NCBI GenBank assembly: GCA_040394735.1
Contig: JBEBRR010000017.1
Coordinates: 1 to 64,000 of the forward strand
Direction of reading: 5' to 3'
DNA: 64,000 bases
Origin: Leadbetterella byssophila_A
GTDB taxonomy: Bacteria > Bacteroidota > Bacteroidia > Cytophagales > Spirosomataceae
Each line of letters opens with the position of its first letter. The stretch's first letter is position 1. Below are positions 52,488 to 62,300 of this stretch, piece after piece. A model generated the notes under the pieces. That model was not told the origin of the DNA. It ran no database searches and worked only from the letters and a program-made list of their open reading frames with translations. The translations under genes were made by a program, and so were the position numbers.

Positions 52488-52968
52488 ATTTATCCGTTAA
52501 ATGCTCGATCAGTTTCTCATTGCTCCTTTTCAGCACCTCAAATACCTCTTCAAAAGCCTCATCACCGTCAAAATAAGGGTCTCTGACATTCTGCACGCCC
52601 CGCACCTCCGGGTCGAAATCCCGGATCAGGAACAGCTTGTCTGCCGGCGGGGGAACTCCCTTGATATCATAATACAATTTATGCAGATCTTCAAAATTCT
52701 GTTCGTCCATCACCGCAATATGAGCAAACTTATCCAGGTCTTCCGCTGTTATTTTACGAACCACGTGATCCAGCTGGATTCCGTGCCTGGCCGCTACCTT
52801 TACCGCCCGCGGATCGGCATACTTTCCCACATGATAGCCCGCCGTACCGGCCGAGTCGGCCTGCAGGGAATGCCCCAGGCCCTTTTCATTTACCAGTTGG
52901 TTGAATGTAGCTTCTGCCAGAGGACTCCGGCATATATTTCCTAAACAAACATACAGTACATTGACCAT
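52447..52968 (-). CDS. Low-molecular-weight protein tyrosine phosphatase
   Basis: A 173-residue cytoplasmic phosphatase. The P-loop VCLGNICRSPLAEA (catalytic Cys8, Arg14) is at the N-terminus and the general acid Asp lies in VRDPYFDGDEAFEEVF. About 15 extra C-terminal residues overlap the next gene. In Gram-negative bacteria such enzymes often control tyrosine-kinase-driven polysaccharide export. The gene is followed by a helical-repeat gene. Confidence 0.93.
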   Translation of the reverse strand: MVNVLYVCLGNICRSPLAEATFNQLVNEKGLGHSLQADSAGTAGYHVGKYADPRAVKVAARHGIQLDHVVRKITAEDLDKFAHIAVMDEQNFEDLHKLYYDIKGVPPPADKLFLIRDFDPEVRGVQNVRDPYFDGDEAFEEVFEVLKRSNEKLIEHLTDKYGIEPGEPAEGEA

Positions 52969-52992
52969 ATCATTTCGGTTTTAAATTCGGAC

Positions 52993-53310
52993 TTATTCAG
53001 TTATAACTTTATCTTCTTCATCTACAAGAACAAATACGGTTTCTCCTTCCTGCTTCAGGAAGTATTTTTCACGGGCATATTTTTCCATGGAAGCCTCACT
53101 GCCCAACACATCCTTTTCTTCTTCCTTCACTTTCTTCAGCTCATCCTCATAATACCGGATTTCATCCTTTACCTGGTTCAGCTGCAATTGCATCTCCCCC
53201 TGCTTGATCAGGTTGGAACGATCAAAGAAAGCCAGCCAGCAAAACAGGATAAGAGTGGAAATTACATAAAAACGGTATCGTGTCACAAACGAAAGAAGAG
53301 AGTTTTTCAT
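52993..53310 (-). CDS. DivIC/FtsB septum formation initiator
   Basis: A 105-residue bitopic division protein: short cytoplasmic N-terminus, one TM helix (about 13-30), then a coiled coil (QLNQVKDEIRYYEDELKKVKEEEKD) and the family end MEKYAREKYFLKQEGETVFVL. It forms part of the FtsB/FtsL-type divisome complex in the periplasm. It lies between eno and the LMW-PTP gene on the same strand; this eno-divIC order is common in Bacteroidota as I recall. Confidence 0.9.
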   Translation of the reverse strand: MKNSLLSFVTRYRFYVISTLILFCWLAFFDRSNLIKQGEMQLQLNQVKDEIRYYEDELKKVKEEEKDVLGSEASMEKYAREKYFLKQEGETVFVLVDEEDKVITE

Positions 53311-53340
53311 AACCGGAAAGCAATTTGTACCAAAACTATA

Positions 53341-53383
53341 AATAAAAAAGCATTGGAAGAAATACTTCCAATGCTTTTTTATT
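53341..53383 (-). terminator. Strong terminator downstream of eno
   Basis: A 19-bp stem with a 5-base loop (53341-53359 with 53365-53383) whose core is GCATTGGAAG/CTTCCAATGC flanked by A6/T6. On the minus strand it ends in TTTTTT. It separates eno from the divIC gene. Confidence 0.88.
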
Positions 53384-53386
53384 TAT

Positions 53387-53449
53387 GATTTTAGATTTAC
53401 GGTTTACGGACGGAACCCGTCAGTTCAATCGTAAATGGCCAATCGTAAA
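53387..53449. repeat. Heptamer-phased intergenic tract, 9 units
   Basis: In sevens: GATTTTA GATTTAC GGTTTAC GGACGGA ACCCGTC AGTTCAA TCGTAAA TGGCCAA TCGTAAA. The first three are variants of one word, and the last TCGTAAA words are close to its reverse complement (GTAAA/TTTAC), so the tract is also roughly palindromic. It fills the space between the eno stop codon and the terminator. Confidence 0.78.
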
Positions 53450-54727
53450 TTAAAACTTAAGTCCCGGGAAATACGCCGCGTCCCCCAGCTCCTCTTCAAT
53501 TCTCAGCAGCTGGTTATACTTGGCCATTCTGTCGGAACGTGAAGCCGAGCCTGTCTTGATCTGACCGCAGTTCAGTGCCACTGCCAGGTCAGCGATGGTA
53601 GCGTCTTCTGTTTCACCTGACCGGTGCGACATCACGCTCTTATACTTATTCCGGTGCGCCAGGTTAACGGCATCAATGGTTTCAGTCAGTGAACCGATCT
53701 GGTTTACTTTCACGAGAATGGCATTGGCAATCCCTTTGTCAATCCCCTCTTTCAGACGCTTCACATTGGTCACGAACAAATCATCACCCACCAGCTGGAT
53801 CTTATCACCGGTAAGACGGGTCAGCTCGGCCCATCCGTCCCAGTCGTCTTCCGCCATTCCGTCTTCAATTGAGCGGATAGGATATTTATTCACCCATTCA
53901 GCCCAATAGGCGGCCATTTCATGAGAAGTCAGCTGCTTTCCGCTTGATTTTTTAAACGTATACAAGCCGGTTTTGGCATCATAGAATTCGGAAGAAGCCG
54001 CATCCATAGCAATGAAAACGTCCTGACCTGGTGTATAGCCTGCCTTCTCAACAGAGCTCAGGATGATCTCAATGGCTTCTTCGTTCGAACCGATGTTCGG
54101 GGCAAAACCGCCTTCATCTCCCACGTTGGTGGAATAGCCTTTCGACTTCAGTACTTTTTTCAGGTTATGGAAAATTTCCGTACCCATTCTCAGGGATTCA
54201 GAGAAGGTAGGCGCATTGGCCGGCATAACCATGAACTCCTGGAAATCAATGGAGTTATCGGCATGCGAACCTCCGTTCAGTATGTTCATCATCGGCACGG
54301 GAAGCGTATTGGCATTCACCCCGCCCAGATAACGGTAAAGCGGCAGGCCGGCTTCCTGGGCAGCAGCTTTCGCTACAGCCAGTGAAACGCCCAGAATAGC
54401 GTTGGCCCCCAGGTTGCCCTTATTGGGGGTTCCATCCAGGTCGATCAGTGCTTTATCTATAATGTTCTGTTCGAAAACATCCTCTCCGAGAATTTCAGGA
54501 GCAATCTCCTGGTTTACGTTCTGAACCGCTTTCAGAACGCCTTTTCCCATGTATTTTGAATTATCATCATCTCTTAGTTCCACAGCTTCATGAATCCCTG
54601 TAGACGCCCCTGAAGGTACGGCCGCACGGCCCAGAAAACCGTTATCGGTAACCACGTCCACCTCTACGGTAGGATTACCTCTTGAATCTAAAATTTGCCG
54701 GGCGTGTACTTTTACGATTTGACTCAT
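53450..54727 (-). CDS. eno: Enolase
   Basis: Glycolytic 2-phospho-D-glycerate dehydratase. The 425-residue chain is complete: VHARQILDSRGNPTVEVDV at the start, PSGASTGIHEAVELRD, GDEGGFAPNIG, SIEDGMAEDDWDGWAELT, QLVGDDLFVTN, and the C-terminal MSHRSGETEDATIADLAVA. Mg ligands and the catalytic Lys (ILVKVNQIGSLTET) are in place. It has a strong terminator 67 bases after the stop. The 180-base gap upstream has no promoter match I would defend. Confidence 0.98.
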   Translation of the reverse strand: MSQIVKVHARQILDSRGNPTVEVDVVTDNGFLGRAAVPSGASTGIHEAVELRDDDNSKYMGKGVLKAVQNVNQEIAPEILGEDVFEQNIIDKALIDLDGTPNKGNLGANAILGVSLAVAKAAAQEAGLPLYRYLGGVNANTLPVPMMNILNGGSHADNSIDFQEFMVMPANAPTFSESLRMGTEIFHNLKKVLKSKGYSTNVGDEGGFAPNIGSNEEAIEIILSSVEKAGYTPGQDVFIAMDAASSEFYDAKTGLYTFKKSSGKQLTSHEMAAYWAEWVNKYPIRSIEDGMAEDDWDGWAELTRLTGDKIQLVGDDLFVTNVKRLKEGIDKGIANAILVKVNQIGSLTETIDAVNLAHRNKYKSVMSHRSGETEDATIADLAVALNCGQIKTGSASRSDRMAKYNQLLRIEEELGDAAYFPGLKF

Positions 54728-54907
54728 ACTTAAAATTATGATTAATAGTTAATATTTCTACGGGTTGAACCGGTTTCCGGGTAGTAAACCGGCATAACTT
54801 TTGTAAATTTGAGCACAAATTAAACATTTTTTCATTACAATATTCTCCCGTCCATATTGTTCGTTAACTTTATAGAAAGAACATACCATAATTTCTTTGA
54901 TTAATAC

Positions 54908-55600
54908 ATGACAAGAATCCTTGTTTTTTTACTGCTCATACAGAGCCCCGTGCAGGCACAAAGCAGTTTCCGGCTACTGGAACCCCTTGATTTTGAGCAG
55001 GCCCTCCGCAATAACCGCGAGGCAGTGCTCATTGATCTCAGAAACGTGGAAAGCTATATGAAAGGGCACATCCGCAAGGCGGTGGTGGCAGATTTCCTCA
55101 GGGATGATTTCAAAGAATATTTCCTGGGAAAATACGAAAAAAAAACGCCTCTTTTCCTTTACGGCCAGTCGGGGGAGAACAGCGAGCATACCGGTATGTA
55201 TATTGCGGAACTGGGCTATGAGAATGTGACCGTGTTGCGGGGCGGCTTTGAAAACTGGATCCGTAAATCCCGGCCCTACCTTTCGGTGTCTTCCGAATTT
55301 AAGCCTCTGGGCTTTGTATCCAAAGAGAATTACGGGCATATCGTACGTGAAAAAAAATGGGTACTGGTGGTGTTTCATGAAGACTACTGCGCTCCCTGCG
55401 AAAACATGGGCCTTGCAGAGCTTCAGGCAGAGAACCCTGATCTTAAGGTGGTCAGGATCAACTTCGGGACCCACGGTGAAATAGCAGAATGGCAGAACAT
55501 CCGCCAGAACCCTACCCTCATCCTTTACAGGGAGGGGATACAGCAATGGCGGGGTTCAGGAACGGTCAGTAAGGAGAATATCAGGGAACATATCTATTAA
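54908..55600 (+). CDS. Exported rhodanese-like/thioredoxin fusion
   Basis: A 230-residue periplasmic protein with a signal peptide (1-18, ends PVQAQ). A rhodanese-like domain (about 20-122) has EAVLIDLRNVESYMKGHIRKAV and LGYENVTVLRGGFENW, but the active loop reads LYGQSGENS, with Gly86 in place of the catalytic Cys, so sulfur transfer is not expected. A thioredoxin-like domain follows (about 135-230) with the CxxC pair Cys161-Cys164 in HEDYCAPCENMG. I infer a redox or binding role in the periplasm, such as disulfide handling of exported proteins. Confidence 0.82.
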   Translation: MTRILVFLLLIQSPVQAQSSFRLLEPLDFEQALRNNREAVLIDLRNVESYMKGHIRKAVVADFLRDDFKEYFLGKYEKKTPLFLYGQSGENSEHTGMYIAELGYENVTVLRGGFENWIRKSRPYLSVSSEFKPLGFVSKENYGHIVREKKWVLVVFHEDYCAPCENMGLAELQAENPDLKVVRINFGTHGEIAEWQNIRQNPTLILYREGIQQWRGSGTVSKENIREHIY

Positions 55601-55671
55601 CCCGTATTTTGCTTAACTTTGCAATAATATAACCTTTGACTTCAGGTGGTATACTTCCTTTTGATGAATAA

Positions 55672-55699
55672 AACTCGGAACTCACTGCCCGGAACTCGG
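55672..55699. repeat. Heptamer-phased intergenic tract, 4 units
   Basis: AACTCGG AACTCAC TGCCCGG AACTCGG in exact 7-base steps just before ruvA. The words AACTCGG, AACTCAC and TGCCC also occur in the tract at 40850-40905. Confidence 0.78.
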
Positions 55700-55706
55700 A
55701 ATTTTT

Positions 55707-56288
55707 ATGATTGCACACCTTAACGGAATTCTGACTGAAAAAGAGCCTACCCATGCGGTAATCGATGTGAACGGCGTAGGGTATTTCCTGAAGATCCCGC
55801 TCCAGACCTCTTCCGCCCTGCCTGCCCCCGGTATGCCCTGTAAGCTGTATTGCCTGCAGATCATCCGGGAAGATGCCCATACCCTTTATGGCTTTGCCAC
55901 ACGGGATGAACGCAGTATATTTGAACACCTGATCAGTGTTTCAGGCATCGGCCCGGCCATTGCCCTGGTTTTCCTGTCTTCCATGTCCGGCCCGGAAATT
56001 ATCCAGGCCATTATTACGGAAGATCTGCGTACTATCCAGGGAATAAAGGGGATAGGCCTGAAAACTGCCCAGCGGGCTATTATAGAGCTGAAGGATAAGC
56101 TGAAAAAAGACCAGCTCACCGGCACCACCGTGGCTGGCCAGCCCCACGGGGTACGCAGCGAGGCGCTGGCGGCACTGGTAACCCTGGGGATTCCCAAAGC
56201 TGCTGCTGAGAAAAGCGTGGATAATATCCTGAAAAGGGCCCCGGCAGACATCACACTGGAAGAAGTGATCAAGCTTTCGCTGCGGTAG
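55707..56288 (+). CDS. ruvA: Holliday junction branch migration protein RuvA
   Basis: A 193-residue subunit that binds four-way DNA junctions and recruits the RuvB motor. MIAHLNGILTEKEPTHAVIDVNGVGYFL is the N-terminal OB domain; the two helix-hairpin-helix motifs are SVSGIGPAIALVFLS and GIKGIGLKTAQRAIIELKDKL. The C-terminal RuvB-binding domain (HGVRSEALAALVTLGIPKAAAE) is intact. ruvB is not adjacent. It precedes sprA by about 100 bases, an adjacency I recall from other Bacteroidota. Confidence 0.97.
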   Translation: MIAHLNGILTEKEPTHAVIDVNGVGYFLKIPLQTSSALPAPGMPCKLYCLQIIREDAHTLYGFATRDERSIFEHLISVSGIGPAIALVFLSSMSGPEIIQAIITEDLRTIQGIKGIGLKTAQRAIIELKDKLKKDQLTGTTVAGQPHGVRSEALAALVTLGIPKAAAEKSVDNILKRAPADITLEEVIKLSLR

Positions 56289-56389
56289 CCGGGCTTACGG
56301 CTCACAGCTAATTATATAAGTGAAAAATAGAATATTGACGTTTATTTTACGTTTTTACCATTAAATTATAATCTCGCAGAGCTCCGAAT

Positions 56390-59300
56390 ATGCGAAAAAG
56401 ATTACCCTGTTATTTAATATACTTACTGATAGGCGCTTCCTACTCTGCCGCCGCGCAAACAACTGACTCCACCCGAAGTAAAATACCCTCATTTTACAAC
56501 TGGAAGGACGTCTACATGAATCGCTTTAACTATACCCGTTCGCCGCTGCTCACCCTGAATCCCGGGCAACTGAAGACCTCCGTATTGTTCAATCCCTCTT
56601 TTTCCAACTTTTCAGTTACCGAAAAAATAGGACCGGCTATCGACGTAAAAGTTCCCGAAGCCATGAGCTTTAACGAGTATTCAAGCATTCAGAATACCAT
56701 GCTCCGGCGGTCTATCATCCGCGACATTGAAAAGGCGCAGGACGGCTATACCGACTATACCGGCAAAAGGATAAGACCCCTCCTGGAAAGCAATAAAATC
56801 TTTGACCGGATCTTCGGCGACAAGCTTCCGGAGTTCAGGCCCAACGGTTTCATCCAGGTCATGGCCTATCATCACCGGATCCGGAACGACAACCCGACCA
56901 ACATCTATAACCGCGACAGGAGCTACTTTGATTTCGACCAGGAGATTGCGATCAATTTCAATAACTTTTTTAACCGGCAGGGCGCCGGCCAGGGCGTCGG
57001 CGGTGGCCAGCTGCCTACCGACATGCTCAATGATGGCCGGCTCCAGGATGTCAATAACATTATCAGGAAACCGGGGGAGATCAAGGAAAAAGTCAATATT
57101 CTCGGTAATTTCAATACCAAATCGGCCTTTACTTTCGATAACCGGATGAAGATCAACTTCAGAAATGATCCGGAAGATATCCTGCAGGTGGTGGAGCTGG
57201 GAAACATTTCCTTTCCGAACCGGTCCCAGCTGATTCCCGGGGTAGAAAATCTGCTGGGAGCCAAAGTGGGCCTGAAATTCGGCAAGCTGGACCTGGTAGG
57301 TGTGGTAGCCCAGCAGAACTCCCGCACAAAATCCATAGTGCTGAACGGCGGAAGCCAGAACCGGAACTTTGAGATCCGTGCCGATAATTACGAAGAAAAC
57401 CGTCACTTCTTCCTGGGACAGTTCTTCCGTAACAATTACGAACGCTCATTAAGAAACCTGCCTATCATTACTTCCGGGGTGATTGTGACCCGGATCGAGG
57501 TATATGTCACCAACCGCACATACAGTGTGGAAACCAACCGGAACATACTGGCTGTCAATGACCTCGGCGAAAGCACCCCCTACAGCTCCCAGGTGACCGC
57601 CACGGGAACAGCCCCTGCTGCCGATAACGCCGTTAACAGTCTTGAACAGGCGCTTATTAAAAACCCGGCATTCCCCCGGGATATTGACAGGGCCGCTACT
57701 TCGGTAAACGCGCTCGGGCTCAATATGGGCCGCGACTATGAAATTCTGCGGGGCGCCAAAAAACTGCAGGAAGCCGACTTTGAGTTTAATCCTGACCTGG
57801 GCTATATATCCCTGAGAACACCGCTACGCAATGATGAAGTGCTGGCAGTCGCCTACGAATATACCTATCGCGATCCACGTACCAATAAGGTGGAAAAGCA
57901 CCGCGTGGGAGAACTGACAGAAGATTATGTCAACCGCAGCGAATCGGACGCCATTGTGATGAAGCTCCTTAAGTCCAGTAACCTGAGGAATAACCTGGAC
58001 AACCCCATGTGGAACCTGATGATGAAAAACGTCTATAACCTCGGCCAGGGACAAATCAAACAGGACGGGTTCCAGATGCGGATCATTTACAAAGACGATG
58101 ATACGGGAATGGATGTGCCCTTCCTGGCCGACATTGCCAATCTCCGGGAAACACCCCTGCTGAGCCTGATGGGTCTCGACCGCCTCAACTACAACAATGA
58201 GGTGATCGGTAATAAAGCGGGCGGCGACGGCAATTTCGACTTTATTGAAGGCGTAACGGTCAACTCCCGGTACGGGCGTGTGATCTTCCCCGTGCTGGAG
58301 CCTTTCGGTGATTACCTGGAGGAAATGATTTCAAAAGAGGGCCAGCAATTCGTTGAAAAATACGTATTCAATGACCTTTATGACAAAACCCTGACCGATG
58401 CCCAGCAGAACACTTTAAAGAATAAATTCTTTCTTTCCGGCATGTTTGTCAGTGGCGGCGCGGACATTCCGCTGCCTTTGGGAGCCTCCGGCTCTTCGGT
58501 GCGGGTGTATTCCGGCGGCACCGAGCTTAAACAGGGGGTTGATTATATTGTGGACAGCCAGATGGGTTCGGTAAAATTAACTAACCCCAGCCTCCTGAAC
58601 TCCGGAAAGACCATCCGCATTGATTACGAAGAAGCCGATATGTTCCAGACGCAGATTCGGCGGATGTTAGGCTTACGGCTGGATTATACCTTTAACCGCA
58701 ACCTGCGTATCGGGGCCACTCTTCAGGACCTCCGTGAAAATACCCCGGGCTTTACCACCCGTACTTCCATCGGGAATGAGCCGGTCAACAATACCATATG
58801 GGGTATGGACCTTAACTACAAGAAGAACGGAACCGGACTGACCAAGTTTCTGGATGCATTGCCCGGAATCCAGACCAAGGAGCCTTCCTCGGTGATGGTC
58901 AATGCCGAATTTGCCCAGCTCATTCCCGGGGTGAATACCAAACGGGTGAACAACAGCTCCATGATCGATGATTTCGAGTATGCCAGGAACATCAATGACC
59001 TTTCCCGCCAGCCCAACCGCTGGCGCCTGGGCTCCACCCCGCCGGAATTCCTGAAGGGCATACAGCCCGATCCCAGCCAGGATCTGTCGTTCCAGCATCA
59101 CTACCGCAGAGCCAAGATGTCGGTGTACAGTGTCGATATGACTACCTATTTCTCAGGCCAGTCCGGCACCGGCGTAATTCCGCCAGGACTAAGCGAGGAA
59201 GCCAGGAGCAACCCGTTTACAGCTAGTTTCAATATCCAGGACATCCTGGTGGGACGTTCCATGCCTACGTTTGCAGAGCAGGTGCCTACCAGCCTGCTGG

Positions 59301-62300
59301 ACATCGCCTACTTTCCCGAAGAGCCCGGCATGTATAACTACAACCCGGACCTTAAGCCAGACGGCAGACTGAACACCAATCCCAAAACCAACTTCGGCTC
59401 AGTGATGCGCGGCATTACCTTTGATGCCGATTTCGACAATTCCAATGTGGAATACCTCGAATTCTGGATGATGAACGTGTTTGAAGGGGAGCTTCCGCTG
59501 ACCAACCGGGTGACCAACACCACCGGGGGCAAGCTTCTGGTGCAGCTGGGAGATGTTTCGGAAGACGTTATTCCTGACGGCCGTTTCAATTTTGAAAACG
59601 GGATCCGCCCCGATTCGCTGAACGGCAACCCGGCCAGCCGGCCGTATGTAAATACTCCCTGGGGAAAAGCGCCGGATATCCAGTTCATGGTAGATGCTTT
59701 TGAAAATGACGAGAATATCCGGAAGCTGCAGGATGTGGGACTCGACGGGCTCTCCAATGAAGCCGAAAGAAAATATGTTAATCCCAATGACCCCACCAGC
59801 AAGGGAATTCAGGGCTACCTGGAAGAAGTCAGAACCAAAGTAACCGATCAGCAGGCCTTTGAAAAAATATACAGTGACCCGTCGAAAGATGACTTTAAGC
59901 ACTTCCTGGACCCATCCTTTGACGGAAATGCCACTTTCCTGGAGAGATATAAAGATTACCTGGGGATGGAAAACAACTCCCCCTATAATAAAGACCAGGC
60001 AAAAGCCGACATCATCTATGCCAACTCCAACACGGTAGACAAAGAAGATATCAACCAGGATAACACCATTAACGAGCTGGAAGACTTTTACGAATATGAA
60101 ATAGATATCCGCCCGGACAACGCCCGGGGCATCCGCAGCAACCCTTATATTGTAGACCAGGTCAAAGTGGGTGCTACAAGCGACCGGCCCGAAACCACCT
60201 GGTACCTCTTCCGGGTCCCTATCCGGAAGTACACCCGGAAAAGCTCGGAATCGGGCAACGACTCCTTTAAATCAATCCGCTTTATGCGTCTGGTCACCAC
60301 AGACTGGGAACAGCCCGTGGTACTGCGTTTTGCTACCCTGCAGCTGGTATCCAACCAGTACCGTACCTACGCGTACAAGATCAACGACACTACCAGCCAG
60401 TATTATGAAACCCCGCTGGATACCATGAGCAGAACCACCCTTAAAAGTGCTACGGTAAGCATTGAGGAAAATGGCTGCCCTGCCGGCGTAGACTGCGGTG
60501 ACTCCAAGCAATACCCTTACGCCGTACCTCCGGGTTTCGTACGTGACGTCAACTATGCCACCCAGGCCCGGATGGAATTTAACGAGCAGTCGATCAGCCT
60601 GGCGGTAGAAAACCTGGAAGCGAAAGACTCACGCGGCGTTTTTAAGAATACAGATCTCGATCTTAATATGTACAAACGCATCAAGATGTTTGTGCACATG
60701 CATACGGAAGAAAGCAATGCAGACAGTCTGGGGATGTTCCTGCGGCTGGGCACCGACCTGAAGAATAACTATTATGAAATAGAGATTCCACGGCTGGAAA
60801 GAACGGCCCGGGGCGAGGTTTCCCCTACCCTGATCTGGCCGGAGCAGAATGAGATCGATGTCCCGCTGGAAACCCTCCGGAACCTGAAGCTGCGGCGTAA
60901 CAAGAATACCGATAAGAACACTTTCCGTAACGAATATTCAGAATACATCACTATTGACGGTACGGCTTCGGGCACCGAAGCACCCGTGCTGCGCAGGTAC
61001 CGGATCTCTGTTAAAGGGAACCCGGATCTCAGCAAGGTGCTGACCATGATGATCGGGGTACGGAATAACAGCAGCCAGGAAAAAGACTACACCATATGGG
61101 CCAACGAATTGCGGGCCTTCGGCTTTGATGCCCAGGACAAAGGCTCCGCGGGGCTGGTTTCCGTTGATCTCAAGCTGGCCGATATCGGCACCCTTATGCT
61201 GGCGGGGAACTTCCGCAACTTTGGTTTCGGAAGCGTTCAGGATAAGATCTCAAACCGTCTGCGGGAAGACAATTATTCCTACGGCGGGGTACTGAACCTC
61301 TCGCTGGATAAGTTCCTTCCCATGAAATGGGGGCTGAACATTCCTTTCTTCATGAACTATGACCGGCAGGTGTCTGTTCCCGGCTTTAACCCGCTTGACC
61401 GTGACATCCGGCTGGATGTGGCCCTGGAGGACGGCAACCTCAGCCCCTACCAGGAAAATCTTACCCGTCAGCTGGTTTCCGATATGTCAACTACCACGGG
61501 TTTCAACTTTATGAATGTGGGTAAGATGAAAACAGGCACTAATACCAAAAGCCATATTTATGACATAGAGAATTTCACCTTCTCCTATGCCCAGAACCGC
61601 ATTTACCGAAGCAATATCCTCATGGCCAATAATGACCAGAGCTTCACCAGCGCAGGGATGACCTACCGTTTCACGCCGAAAGCATTTAACTGGGAACCGT
61701 TCAGGAAAGCCGCCGGGCTCGACAGCTCCATGTTTAAATTCCTGAAGCCGTTCACTCTATCCCCTGTCCCCACACTGATTTCTTTTGAATTATATAACGA
61801 GCAGGTATTCTACCGGACCCGCTTCCGCGATCAGCTCCTGCAGGACCTGCCGGATGAAAACCTGATCAAATACTATTACGGTAACCGGCGTTACGATCTG
61901 GCCTGGAACATCACCCGGAACATAACGGTTACCTACAATGCCCACATGCAGGCTATCCTGGACGACGTGGACGGTTCCGTCACCGCTGAACAGGATGTAA
62001 AATTCGGATCGCGCCTTTTCAGCCGGGGCCGTGCCAAAAACTATAACCAGAATATTAAAGCCATCTGGCGGCTGCCGCTCCAGGACATCTACCTGCTGGA
62101 CTGGATCAATGCCAATGCCACTTACGACAACCGCTACAGCTTCCGGAGCGTAGCCTTCGGGCAGCCCAGCCAGGATGACACCGCATACCAGTTCGGCCAT
62201 CTCCTGGAAAACGGGCGTGACTTCGGTGTGGACGGTCGCGTGGACCTGGTCAGGCTATACAACAAGGTCGGCTATCTCCGCCGGGCCAATATGCCGGCAC

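Noticed and set aside
55614..55621. TAACTTTG as a ruvA promoter -7 box
   Set aside because: It matches TAnnTTTG but has no TTG at the right distance, and the nearby sequence is repetitive, so I do not call it.
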